Of a stretch of 64,000 bases of DNA, positions 1-9,123 are shown in pieces. Within the stretch, counting starts at the first letter, position 1. Each line of letters begins with the position of its first letter. Source of the DNA: an uncultured Lachnospiraceae bacterium (GTDB lineage Bacteria > Bacillota > Clostridia > Lachnospirales > Lachnospiraceae); NCBI GenBank assembly GCA_947165025.1, contig CAMUYQ010000009.1:1-64000 (forward strand), in the 5' to 3' direction. The translations under genes were made by a program, and so were the position numbers. Under the pieces are notes generated by a model. The model was given only the letters and a program-made list of their open reading frames with translations, did not search any database and was not told where the DNA came from.

Positions 1-57
1 ATCGGTCCTTTCGGAAAACACCATATTTATAAAACAAAAGAATTATACTACAAAATA

Positions 58-75
58 TGGTAGAATTGGTAGAGT
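58..75 (+). promoter_or_regulatory. Candidate extended -10 promoter of ptsI
   Basis: Two nearly identical 9-base units sit side by side, TGGTAGAAT at 58-66 and TGGTAGAGT at 67-75. Each reads as an extended -10 (TGN followed by a TATAAT-like hexamer). No convincing -35 lies 16-18 bases upstream. The ribosome binding site GGAGG follows at 102-106. Similar TGN-type -10 elements recur before other genes in the window, which is the main support. Confidence 0.35.
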
Positions 76-111
76 AAAGTTACAAAGTTACAAAACGGTA
101 CGGAGGATCAG

Positions 112-1734
112 ATGGTCGTATTAAAAGGGATCGGAGTTGTATCCGGGATCGCCATAGGAAAGCTTGTCGTGTATATGCATCCCGATAAGCATATTTCAAG
201 GGCAACGACGGAAGATACGGAAGGCGAGATCGCCCTGTTCAATGAGGCAAGAAGCAAGGCGATAGTACAGCTTGAAGATTTGTATGAATCGTCGGTCGAA
301 GATCTCGGTGAGGTCAATGCATCGATATTTGTTGCTCAGGAAATGCTTCTTGAGGACAGTCAGTACATCGAATACGTGGAGGATAAGATCAGGGAGTCGC
401 ACTATAATGCCGGCTATGCCGTTGTGCTTGCATCCGACGAGTTTTCGAGACTGTTCACAACAATAGAAGACAAATACATGCAGAGTCATGTTGCCGATGT
501 CAGGGATGTTTCGGAAAGACTCCTTCGGATACTGTGCGGAAGTGAGATTGAGATGGCAGAGCCGGGGGAACCCTGTATACTTGCATCCGATGATTTTAGC
601 GCAGGCGATATCGTTCAGTTCAACAGAGAAAGAGTTCTCGGGATAGCGACCATGTTCGGATCACCGGCAAGTCACGCATCGATCCTTGCGGGAACAATGA
701 ACCTTCCTTCGGTTGTCGGACTCGGACAGGAGATGCTGTCAATATATGAGGGAAGATGTGCGATCCTTAACGGGATAAAAGGAGAACTGATAATAGATCC
801 CGACAAGAAGACGCTCGACAGGATGAAGAGAAAGCAGAAGGAGTATGAGGAACAGCAGAAGATGCTCCTGCTTCTCAAGGGAAAGAACAATGTTACGAAG
901 AGCGGGGCATATATAAACGTATATGCAAACATCAGCAGTACGGAAGGTGTTGATACGGCACTTTTGTATGATGCCGGCGGAATAGGGCTGTTAAGAAGTG
1001 AATTCATCTACATCGAGTCACAGACATATCCTTCGGAGGAAGACCAGTTTAATGTTTACAGACAAGTGCTCGAGAGAATGCGCGGACGTAAGGTCATAAT
1101 AAGAACACTTGATCTTGGTACCGACAAACAGGCGGCGTATTTCAGACCTGAGAAGGAGAACAATCCTGCGTTGGGATTTCGTGCGATCAGGATATCACTT
1201 GCCCAGCCCGCCATATTTAAGACTCAGCTGAGAGCACTTTACAGGGCATCAGTATACGGAAATCTTGATATTCTGTTCCCTCTGATCATTTCAAAGGACG
1301 AGGTTCTTCAGATCAAGAAGATCATCAAAGAGGTTAAAAAGGAGCTGGACAGCGAGGGTGTGCCGTACAGAAAAGATACCCGGATCGGAATAATGATAGA
1401 GACACCGGCGGCGGTTCTGATAAGCGATGAGCTTGCAAAGGAAGTAGATTTCTTCAGTATAGGAACAAACGATCTTACACAGTATACGCTTGCCATCGAC
1501 AGACAGAACCCGAAGCTGGAATCTTATTTTAATGCACTTCATCCCGCGGTATATAAGATGATAGAGATGACTGCACAAAACGCCCACAAGGCAGGGATAC
1601 AGGTTGATATATGCGGTGAAGCTGCGGCGGATCCCGAGTATACACAGAGTTTCATCGACATGGGTATTGATGCGCTGTCGGTATCGCCCAATATGGTATT
1701 GCCGCTTCGAAAAAAGATCAGGGAGTGCGAGTAA
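112..1734 (+). CDS. ptsI: PTS enzyme I (phosphoenolpyruvate-protein phosphotransferase)
   Basis: Cytosolic enzyme that takes phosphate from phosphoenolpyruvate and passes it to the HPr His at the head of the sugar phosphotransferase system. The 540 residues match the usual length of about 570. The phosphohistidine motif GSPASHASILAG is present with His188, and the PEP-binding barrel carries the active-site Cys501 in DICGEAAADP. TGGTDLTQY-type sequence is also there (GTNDLTQY, about 451-458). The start follows a GGAGG site. No ptsH lies next to it in the window, and the HPr-like gene at 31082 lacks the catalytic His, so its true HPr partner must be elsewhere. The next gene begins 47 bases later with its own putative promoter. 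Confidence 0.95.
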   Translation: MVVLKGIGVVSGIAIGKLVVYMHPDKHISRATTEDTEGEIALFNEARSKAIVQLEDLYESSVEDLGEVNASIFVAQEMLLEDSQYIEYVEDKIRESHYNAGYAVVLASDEFSRLFTTIEDKYMQSHVADVRDVSERLLRILCGSEIEMAEPGEPCILASDDFSAGDIVQFNRERVLGIATMFGSPASHASILAGTMNLPSVVGLGQEMLSIYEGRCAILNGIKGELIIDPDKKTLDRMKRKQKEYEEQQKMLLLLKGKNNVTKSGAYINVYANISSTEGVDTALLYDAGGIGLLRSEFIYIESQTYPSEEDQFNVYRQVLERMRGRKVIIRTLDLGTDKQAAYFRPEKENNPALGFRAIRISLAQPAIFKTQLRALYRASVYGNLDILFPLIISKDEVLQIKKIIKEVKKELDSEGVPYRKDTRIGIMIETPAAVLISDELAKEVDFFSIGTNDLTQYTLAIDRQNPKLESYFNALHPAVYKMIEMTAQNAHKAGIQVDICGEAAADPEYTQSFIDMGIDALSVSPNMVLPLRKKIRECE

Positions 1735-1739
1735 AAAAG

Positions 1740-1748
1740 TGATATAAT
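1740..1748 (+). promoter_or_regulatory. Extended -10 element before the propeller/HD-GYP sensor
   Basis: TGATATAAT is a perfect TATAAT hexamer with the TGN extension, straddling the region just after the ptsI stop. No good -35 is visible. The Shine-Dalgarno AAGGAG at 1766-1771 and the ATG at 1782 follow at sensible distances, so the sensor gene probably has a promoter of its own besides any read-through from ptsI. Confidence 0.5.
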
Positions 1749-1781
1749 TTACCTGCATTGCGTGCAAGGAGTTAAAGATAT

Positions 1782-4700
1782 ATGAAAAACTGGAAAACCT
1801 GGAAGATCATTCTGTTTTTTGCAATGTGTATCTGCATGAACATCGGAGGGAAAGTGATAGCTACCTGGCTGGAGGCACCTATCTGGGCGGATTCATTCGG
1901 TACGGCTCTTTCTGCTTATGTCGCGGGGCCCATATGCGGAGCGCTTGTCGGCGTGACCGGTAATCTGGCATACTTCGCGGTCAATCAGATGTCGGCAGCT
2001 TATTCGATCACGAGCATAGCCCTCGGACTCATCATAGGATTTGCCGCACGGCGGAACTGGTTTGACAGATTCTACGGATTCATGAAGGCAGCTTCTCTTG
2101 CGATGCTTGCCTCACTTGTTGTTTCCGTTCCGGTAGACATTTTTCTCGATAACGGTTACACGGGAAACAAGTGGGGTAACGGAGTTGTCGATTACCTTCT
2201 CGACAAAGGTTGGCCGGGTTTTGTATGTACGATCCTCGGACAGTTGGCACTTGAGTTTGCTGACAAGGTCCTTACGGTCGCAGCTGTTTATGTGCTGATA
2301 CTTATACGCCGGTGGAACCGGAAACAAAGTGAAGACATGACAATACAACAGAGCGGCAAAAGTGCTGCACTGATCTTTTTCATTTCTCTCGGGCTTTGCC
2401 TGACTGTGCCCGATACGGTAAACGCCGCTTACCGCCCTTCTGTAGAAGCTCCCGATTACAATGATTACGTCCAGAGTGTGTACAGCAGTAACAACGGACT
2501 TCCGTGCGGTGAGGCAAATGATATCGCACAGACAAACGACGGTGTTCTGTGGATAGGAACTTATGCCGGACTGTACCGCTATAACGGAAAAGAATTCAGA
2601 TGGGTTGACGATTATGACTCGGTCAAGAACGTCAACTGTCTTTATGTTGACGAAGAAGGTCGTATGTGGATCGGAACTAATGATAACGGACTGTCCATAG
2701 TGATCCGCGAAAAGGTTGTAAATGTACTTGATCAGGAAAGCGGTCTTCCTTCCAATTCAGTGCGCAGCATAATCCGTGCAACGGACGGATATTACTATAT
2801 TGGTACAACAAGCAGTATGCAGATCATCGTGATGAACAACGGTCTGAAGGCAACAAATACACTCAGTGAAGTAAATTATGCCGACAGTGTCACTGCCGAT
2901 GAGAACGGACATGTCGCTGCGGTAGCATCAGACGGCCGTCTGTTCCTGATGAAGAAAGGAGCAGTCCTTGCTTCCATCCAGCTTCCCACCGACCATGAAC
3001 TGTTCAACTGCTGTGCTTTTGCACCGGACGGAACACTGATGGTAGGTTCCTCTACCAACCATATATATGCATATGACGTTTCTTCGGACAAATTTAAACA
3101 GATCGACAGCATGACATGTGAAGATGTGAACAATATCAACAATCTCAATTTTTTAAATGACGGAACACTTTTTGTATCAGCTGACACCGGGGTATCATAC
3201 ATAGACAAGACCGGAGATCATAAGCTGAACACAAATGATTTTAACAACTCCATAGATAATATGCTGTATGACTATCAGGGAAATCTCTGGTTCACGTCAT
3301 CAAGGCTCGGACTGTTAAGGCTTGCAAAATCACCGTTCAAGGATGTTTACGGATCGCTCGGAATGGACAGAAGAGTTGTCAACACGATCGTTTTCTGGCA
3401 GGACGAATATTATATCGGAACCGATACGGGGCTCGATATTGTGGACAAAGCATGCCACGGACGTGTTGAAAATGAGCTGACGGACGAACTTAAAGGGAAA
3501 CGTATCAGATGCATGTACGTGGATGGGAATGATCATCTGTGGGTATGTACATACGGGAACGGTCTTATGGAATATTCCGCTGACGGTGAGAGCTGGATGT
3601 ACAATGCTGAAAGCGGCAGTTTCGGAAACCGTGCGAGGATAGTAACATCACTGTCGGATGGGACGATACTTGCTGCCGGAGACACGGGTATCAGTTACAT
3701 TACGGATCATAAGATAACAAAAACCATCCGCAATGAAGACGGCCTTATCAACTCCATGATACTGACCGTGATCGAGAGAAGTGACGGAACAATACTTGCA
3801 GGAACTGACGGAGACGGTATCGCGATTCTTAAAGACGGAAAAGTGACGGATATGCTTACCAGGGATGAAGGTCTCAGCAGCGGCGTCATACTGCGTATGG
3901 TCAAGGATCCCAAATCAGAAGGAGTGTTCATAGTTACGAGTAACAGCCTCTGTTATCTTGATACGAAAGGCAAGATAAAGGTGCTTGAAAAGTTCCCTTA
4001 TTTTAACAACTATGATATATGGGTCAAAGACAAGGACACACTGTTTGTCATGTCGAGTGCCGGAATATATGTTGTTGAAAGAGACGAACTTGTGGCAGGC
4101 GGTGAGATCGCCTGGGAACTTCTTGATGCAAGGAGGGGCCTCGGAACATCGCTTACCGCCAACTCCTGGAACTACTATAACGGAAAGGGTGAACTGTTCC
4201 TGCCGTGTGATACGGGTGTTTATATCATTGACGTAGACAAATACAACAGTGATGTCAGATCTTATCGTATGCAGCTCGCATCCATATGGATGGACGGTGT
4301 TCTTCAGCCGTTCTCCAGAGGCGAACCGATAACGGTCGGACAGGGTATCAGCCGTGTGGAACTGTCACCGGAGATACTGAACTACACCATTCAGGAACCG
4401 ACAGTCGGTTATTTTCTTGAAGGGTATGATAAACAGTGGACGATCGTTCCGCAGAACAGTCTGAACAATATCATATATGTAAATATTCCGGCGGGAAATT
4501 ATACTTTTCATCTTGCCATCTTTGACACTGCCGGTGAGAAGGTTCTTGAGGAGCGGAAATTTGAACTTGTCAAAGTGGGTGAGCTGTATGAACAGCCGGG
4601 ATTTCTGGTCTACATGCTGATACTCCTCTCGCTTATAATTATCTGGTTCACATGGCTCATCGTACAACGTCAGCTTAACAGGCAGCAGATCAAACTGAAC

Positions 4701-5447
4701 ATGGCAAACCAGACGGTCATGGCAATAGCAAACGCAGTCGATGCCAAGGATGTCAGGACTCATCAGCATTCTCTCCGTGTGGCCGAGTATTCGGTCATGA
4801 TCGCAAAGGAGATGAACTGCTTCAAGTGGTGGCGAAGGAACAAAGAACTGAACAGCTTAAGAGGAGCAGCCCAGCTTCATGACATAGGAAAGATCGGAGT
4901 TCCCGACAGTGTTCTGAACAAGGTCGGAAGACTGTCCGATGAAGAATACGTTCAGATGAAATCGCATGTGGACAGGGGCGCGGATATCCTGAAGGATTTC
5001 ACACTTGTAGAGCATGTTGAGGATGGAACAAGATTCCACCATGAACGGTTTGACGGACGCGGATATCCGAAAGGACTTGCGGGTGAGAACATACCTCTCA
5101 TCGGCCGTATCATCGGAGTGGCCGATGCGTTTGATGCAATGACTTCAAACCGTGTCTACAGGAATCATATGGATACGGATTATGTGATCAATGAGATGAA
5201 GAGGGGACGCGGAACACAGTTCGATCCGAACGTTCTGGATGCGTTCTTCCGTCTGGTTGATAAGGGTATCATTGATCCTGACAAGATCTACTCACAGAAG
5301 CAGGAGGAGATACGTCAGGCAGGTCAGGAAGCTCAGGAAGAGCTTGCACGACGCGTTGAGGAGGACAAGAAGATACAGGCCGCCCAGATGGAGGAAGACA
5401 AAAAAGAAAAAGAAGTGTCTGATGATGGGAAAGGAGCAGAAGTATGA
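1782..5447 (+). CDS. Membrane sensor: S-component-like domain + beta-propeller + Y_Y_Y + HD-GYP
   Basis: A 1221-residue multidomain signalling protein. Residues 1-180 form several membrane segments resembling an ECF-transporter S component (GPICGALVGVTGNL, about 49-62). Residues 190-215 are another membrane segment. Then come two-component-regulator propeller repeats (for example GVLWIGTYAGLYRYNG and GRMWIGTNDNGL), a Y_Y_Y domain at about 861-915, a membrane helix at about 936-960, and an HD-GYP domain at about 985-1145. The HD pair is His1033-Asp1034 in LHDIGKIG, and the GYP signature HHERFDGRGYPKG has Gly1094-Tyr1095-Pro1096. The C-terminal 45 residues are charged and coiled-coil-like. HD-GYP domains usually hydrolyse cyclic-di-GMP; here the propeller would be extracellular and the HD-GYP cytosolic. 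The 4-base ATGA overlap with the following binding-protein gene suggests the two products work together. The ligand is unknown. Confidence 0.85.
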   Translation: MKNWKTWKIILFFAMCICMNIGGKVIATWLEAPIWADSFGTALSAYVAGPICGALVGVTGNLAYFAVNQMSAAYSITSIALGLIIGFAARRNWFDRFYGFMKAASLAMLASLVVSVPVDIFLDNGYTGNKWGNGVVDYLLDKGWPGFVCTILGQLALEFADKVLTVAAVYVLILIRRWNRKQSEDMTIQQSGKSAALIFFISLGLCLTVPDTVNAAYRPSVEAPDYNDYVQSVYSSNNGLPCGEANDIAQTNDGVLWIGTYAGLYRYNGKEFRWVDDYDSVKNVNCLYVDEEGRMWIGTNDNGLSIVIREKVVNVLDQESGLPSNSVRSIIRATDGYYYIGTTSSMQIIVMNNGLKATNTLSEVNYADSVTADENGHVAAVASDGRLFLMKKGAVLASIQLPTDHELFNCCAFAPDGTLMVGSSTNHIYAYDVSSDKFKQIDSMTCEDVNNINNLNFLNDGTLFVSADTGVSYIDKTGDHKLNTNDFNNSIDNMLYDYQGNLWFTSSRLGLLRLAKSPFKDVYGSLGMDRRVVNTIVFWQDEYYIGTDTGLDIVDKACHGRVENELTDELKGKRIRCMYVDGNDHLWVCTYGNGLMEYSADGESWMYNAESGSFGNRARIVTSLSDGTILAAGDTGISYITDHKITKTIRNEDGLINSMILTVIERSDGTILAGTDGDGIAILKDGKVTDMLTRDEGLSSGVILRMVKDPKSEGVFIVTSNSLCYLDTKGKIKVLEKFPYFNNYDIWVKDKDTLFVMSSAGIYVVERDELVAGGEIAWELLDARRGLGTSLTANSWNYYNGKGELFLPCDTGVYIIDVDKYNSDVRSYRMQLASIWMDGVLQPFSRGEPITVGQGISRVELSPEILNYTIQEPTVGYFLEGYDKQWTIVPQNSLNNIIYVNIPAGNYTFHLAIFDTAGEKVLEERKFELVKVGELYEQPGFLVYMLILLSLIIIWFTWLIVQRQLNRQQIKLNMANQTVMAIANAVDAKDVRTHQHSLRVAEYSVMIAKEMNCFKWWRRNKELNSLRGAAQLHDIGKIGVPDSVLNKVGRLSDEEYVQMKSHVDRGADILKDFTLVEHVEDGTRFHHERFDGRGYPKGLAGENIPLIGRIIGVADAFDAMTSNRVYRNHMDTDYVINEMKRGRGTQFDPNVLDAFFRLVDKGIIDPDKIYSQKQEEIRQAGQEAQEELARRVEEDKKIQAAQMEEDKKEKEVSDDGKGAEV

Positions 5448-6637
5448 AGAGGATATACATAGCATGCGTACTGACATGCCTGGCAATACTGGCTGCATTC
5501 CTGTACCTGTTCAGGCTGATGAACCTGTCGGGACAAAGAGAGCATCTGACGGTCGGATTTATCTATGACAATGACGAGAGTACACCGTATACATACAACT
5601 TCTCTCTTGCAAAAGATGCGGTGGAAAAGAAATACGGAGACAGGGTTGATATAATCACGAGAAGCAACGCGCTTGATGATGAGATGGAAGAGCCTCTGAA
5701 AGAGCTTGCTGATGGCGGGTGTGACATAATCTTCCTTAACGGATACAGCGATCTTGTGATGAAACTTGCACCTGAGTATCCTGACATACAGTTCTGCCAG
5801 ACGTCGTATATGGACATGAGCGATAAAACGGTTCCCGATAACTATCATACGTTTAAGGGCGAAGCATATCAGGGACGTTACGTGAGCGGGATCGCTGCGG
5901 GAATGAAGATCGAGCAGATGATCTCCGAGGAAGTCATAACAAAGGACCAGGCATTGGTCGGGTTCGTGGCTGCGTTTCCGACTTCGGAGGTAATATCGGG
6001 ATACACGGCATTTCTGCTTGGTGTCCGTTCGGTAGTTCCGACGGCAAATATGCATGTGATCTATACCCATACATGGAGCGGTTACGCACAGGAAAAGAGT
6101 GCGGCACAGAAGCTGATCGATGAAGGCTGTGTGATCATTTCCCAGCATACCGATACGATAGGTCCTGCAATTGCATGTGAGGAAGCAAACGATGATCGAC
6201 AGGTTTATTTTGTGGGTTACAACCAGAGCATGTCGGAAGTGGCTCCCGGAGCTTCTCTCGTAACATCAAGAATATGCTGGGATCCTTATGTTGTTGCTGC
6301 CGTGGATGCGGTGATGGCAAACAAGGAGATAGAGTCGGTCGTTGCGGGAAACATTCACGGACATGATGTATCCGCAGGATTTATGAACGGATGGATTGAA
6401 ATGGAAGACCTGAATGTTCAGGTTGCCGCATTCGGTACACAAAGAGCGATGGATCTTGCAATAGAAAAGTTCAAACGTCAGGATATTGATTTTGTGTTCA
6501 AGGGAGATTATACGGGAGTCGATCCCGACGATCCGTCCGATACATGTGACCTTAAATACGGTTACGTGGAGAACCGGCATACATCCTATCCGACATTCCA
6601 CTATATCCTTAAGGATATCATTACGATCGATGAGTGA
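5444..6637 (+). CDS. BMP/PnrA-family periplasmic-type binding protein, membrane-anchored
   Basis: A 397-residue protein of the basic-membrane-protein (PnrA-like) family, whose known members bind purine nucleosides for ABC import. It begins with one hydrophobic segment (about residues 5-27). Cys8 and Cys12 lie inside the hydrophobic stretch and do not form a normal lipobox, so it looks anchored by an uncleaved helix. Typical family blocks include GEAYQGRYVSGIAAG and the YNQSM segment. No ABC ATPase or permease genes follow. The start codon overlaps the end of the S-component/propeller/HD-GYP gene (ATGA), so I infer it presents a ligand to that sensor rather than serving transport. The nucleoside specificity is a family-level guess. 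Confidence 0.75.
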   Translation: MKRIYIACVLTCLAILAAFLYLFRLMNLSGQREHLTVGFIYDNDESTPYTYNFSLAKDAVEKKYGDRVDIITRSNALDDEMEEPLKELADGGCDIIFLNGYSDLVMKLAPEYPDIQFCQTSYMDMSDKTVPDNYHTFKGEAYQGRYVSGIAAGMKIEQMISEEVITKDQALVGFVAAFPTSEVISGYTAFLLGVRSVVPTANMHVIYTHTWSGYAQEKSAAQKLIDEGCVIISQHTDTIGPAIACEEANDDRQVYFVGYNQSMSEVAPGASLVTSRICWDPYVVAAVDAVMANKEIESVVAGNIHGHDVSAGFMNGWIEMEDLNVQVAAFGTQRAMDLAIEKFKRQDIDFVFKGDYTGVDPDDPSDTCDLKYGYVENRHTSYPTFHYILKDIITIDE

Positions 6638-6640
6638 TAC

Positions 6641-6670
6641 TTGATAAGAAAACGCAAAATGTGGTATCAT
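6641..6670 (+). promoter_or_regulatory. Promoter of the DUF1846 gene
   Basis: TTGATA (6641-6646) and TATCAT (6665-6670) are separated by 18 bases, and the -10 is preceded by TGG (extended -10). It lies immediately after the stop of the preceding gene and 45 bases before the chosen start of the DUF1846 gene. Confidence 0.6.
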
Positions 6671-6714
6671 TACCGGGTTGTTTGTACAATGATCACACAA
6701 TATGTGGGGGCAAT

Positions 6715-8178
6715 ATGAAGGCAGGATTTGATAACGAAAAATACTTGAAAACCCAGTCCGAACATATCCGAGAGAGGATCGGTGAGTTCGGGGATAAGCT
6801 TTATCTGGAGTTCGGAGGAAAGCTTTACGATGACTATCACGCATCAAGAGTCCTTCCCGGATTCGAACCGGACAGTAAACTGCAGATGCTCATGCAGCTG
6901 GCAGATCAGGCAGAGATAGTCATTGTCATCTCGGCAAAGGATATCGACCGCAAAAAGGTCAGAGGCGATCTGGGAATAACGTATGACGAAGATGTCCTGA
7001 GACTCAAACAGCTATTTGAAGACAAGGGACTGTATGTTTCATCCGTTGTCATCACACATTTTACCGGTCAGGAATCCGCGAAGAAGTTCAAAGAGCGCAT
7101 GACGAGAAGAAACATCAATGTGTACATGCACTATTTTATCGAAGGATACCCCTCAAACATTCCGCTCATCGTAAGTGACGAAGGCTTCGGAAAGAATGAC
7201 TACATCAAGACAACAAGGCCTCTTGTTGTTGTTACCGCACCGGGTCCCGGAAGCGGCAAGATGGCTACGTGCCTGTCCCAGCTGTATCATGAGAACAAGC
7301 GTGGAGTAAAGGCCGGATATGCCAAGTTCGAAACATTCCCCATCTGGAACATCCCCTTAAAGCATCCGATCAATCTGGCATATGAGGCTGCAACTGCCGA
7401 TCTTGATGACGTGAACATGATTGATCCGTTCCATCTGGAAGCTTACGGCAAGACGACGGTCAATTACAACAGGGATATTGAGATATTCCCGGTACTCAAT
7501 GCGATGTTTGAGGAGATATACGGAAAGAGTCCGTACAAATCACCCACGGACATGGGTGTAAATATGGCCGGGAACTGTATAATCGACGATGATGTATGCT
7601 GCGAGGCATCAAAGCAGGAAATAATCAGAAGATACTATACGACGCTTACGAGAGTCGTTGAGGAAAAAGCGAGTGAAAGTGAAGTTCTGAAGATAGAACT
7701 TCTCATGAAGCAGGCAGGGATCAATACCGATGACAGAAAGGTAACCGTTGCGGCGAATACACGTGCCGAAAAGCTCGGCGTTCCGACGGCGGCGATAGAG
7801 CTCGAGTCGGGTGAAGTGATCACGAGTAAGACCACTGATCTGCTCGGAGCATCAGCGGCACTTCTTCTTAATGCACTGAAATATCTCGGAGGCGTGGATC
7901 ATGATACGCATCTGATCTCGCCCGAGGCTATTGAGCCTATAGCACAGCTTAAGGTCAAGTATCTCGGAGGTAAGAACCCGAGGCTTCATACTGATGAAGT
8001 CCTGATAGCTCTTTCCATTGCATCGATATCGGATGACAACGCAAAGGTATCGCTTGCCCAGATACCGAAGCTTAAAGGACTTCAGGCACATACTTCGGTG
8101 ATGCTGTCACCGGCCGATATCCGAACATTCAAGAGACTCGGAGTTGACGTGACAAGTGAGCCGGTCAGAGCCTTATGA
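6715..8178 (+). CDS. DUF1846 family protein
   Basis: A 487-residue cytosolic protein of the conserved DUF1846 family, found in many Firmicutes; its biochemical function is not established to my knowledge. An in-frame ATG exists 81 bases earlier, overlapping the previous gene, but I chose 6715. A GGGGG stretch precedes it, the putative promoter lies between the two ATGs, and the N-terminus MKAGFDNEKYLK matches how I recall family members starting. A glycine-rich loop PGPGSGK (residues 176-182) looks like a nucleotide-binding loop. A sugar nucleotidyltransferase follows after 36 bases. Confidence 0.85.
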   Translation: MKAGFDNEKYLKTQSEHIRERIGEFGDKLYLEFGGKLYDDYHASRVLPGFEPDSKLQMLMQLADQAEIVIVISAKDIDRKKVRGDLGITYDEDVLRLKQLFEDKGLYVSSVVITHFTGQESAKKFKERMTRRNINVYMHYFIEGYPSNIPLIVSDEGFGKNDYIKTTRPLVVVTAPGPGSGKMATCLSQLYHENKRGVKAGYAKFETFPIWNIPLKHPINLAYEAATADLDDVNMIDPFHLEAYGKTTVNYNRDIEIFPVLNAMFEEIYGKSPYKSPTDMGVNMAGNCIIDDDVCCEASKQEIIRRYYTTLTRVVEEKASESEVLKIELLMKQAGINTDDRKVTVAANTRAEKLGVPTAAIELESGEVITSKTTDLLGASAALLLNALKYLGGVDHDTHLISPEAIEPIAQLKVKYLGGKNPRLHTDEVLIALSIASISDDNAKVSLAQIPKLKGLQAHTSVMLSPADIRTFKRLGVDVTSEPVRAL

Positions 8179-8214
8179 AGAAAAAAGATAAAGAATGAAC
8201 ATGGAGAGGGACAT

Positions 8215-9123
8215 ATGAAACCTGTACTTGTGATAATGGCAGCGGGCATGGGCTCGAGATACGGAGGACTCAAGCAGATAGATACCGTTGATGATGAGAA
8301 TGACAAGATCATAGATTTTTCCGTGTTTGACGCAAAACGTGCCGGATTTGAAAAGGTGATATTCATCATAAAGAGAGAGAATCTCGATCTCTTTAAAGAA
8401 GCTGTCGGTGATTCTGTTTCAAAGAGTATTGAGGTTGAATATGTTTTCCAGGAGCTTACCGATATCCCGGAGGGTGAGACGGTCTATCCGGAAAGGACCA
8501 AACCATACGGGACCGCACATGCGGTAAGAAGTGCCAGAAATGTCGTGAGCGGACCGTTTGCGGTTATCAATGCGGATGATTTTTACGGAAAGGAAGCTTT
8601 TCAGAAGATATACGATTATCTGGAAAGCGTTAAAGACGAGCACGGAAAATACTGCATGGTCGGATACAGTCTCGGCAACACGCTGACACTGAACGGTTCG
8701 GTCAGCAGGGGAATATGCAGTGTCGACAATGCCGGAAATCTTACGGATATAACCGAGAGAACAAAGATTATCAAAACCGATGACGGTGCGGCATATACAG
8801 AAAACGGAACAGACTATATCCCTATATCCGAGACGAGTGTTACCAGTATGAACATGTGGGGATTTACGGCTGATTTTCTCGAAGAGATAGACAGCGCTTT
8901 CACAAGATTCTACAAGGAAGAACTGCCGCATAATGTTGAGAAGGCCGAGTGCTTTCTGCCTTTTGTCGTTGATGAGATGATAAGGTCCGGCAAAGCAACG
9001 GTAAAGGTCCTGACTTCTTCCGACAGATGGTTTGGGGTTACATACAAAGAAGATAAGCAGTATGTAAAGGAGCAGATAGCAGCGCTTAAGGACAGCGGTG
9101 TTTATCCGAAAAAACTCTTTTAA
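8215..9123 (+). CDS. Sugar-phosphate nucleotidyltransferase
   Basis: A 302-residue cytosolic member of the nucleotidyltransferase superfamily that joins an NTP to a sugar 1-phosphate. The N-terminal nucleotide-binding loop is MAAGMGSRYGGLKQ (about residues 8-21), and the metal-binding region FAVINADDFYGK holds the paired Asp residues. GTAHAV and VINADD are typical. The exact sugar and nucleotide cannot be read from the sequence. It follows the DUF1846 gene with a GGAGAG ribosome binding site. Its stop TAA at 9121-9123 overlaps the stop of the convergent gene at 9120-9122. Confidence 0.8.
   Translation: MKPVLVIMAAGMGSRYGGLKQIDTVDDENDKIIDFSVFDAKRAGFEKVIFIIKRENLDLFKEAVGDSVSKSIEVEYVFQELTDIPEGETVYPERTKPYGTAHAVRSARNVVSGPFAVINADDFYGKEAFQKIYDYLESVKDEHGKYCMVGYSLGNTLTLNGSVSRGICSVDNAGNLTDITERTKIIKTDDGAAYTENGTDYIPISETSVTSMNMWGFTADFLEEIDSAFTRFYKEELPHNVEKAECFLPFVVDEMIRSGKATVKVLTSSDRWFGVTYKEDKQYVKEQIAALKDSGVYPKKLF

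Noticed and set aside
5333-6148. 271-residue minus-strand frame
   Set aside because: It lies opposite the HD-GYP end and the BMP-family gene, has no recognisable domain and no ribosome binding site.
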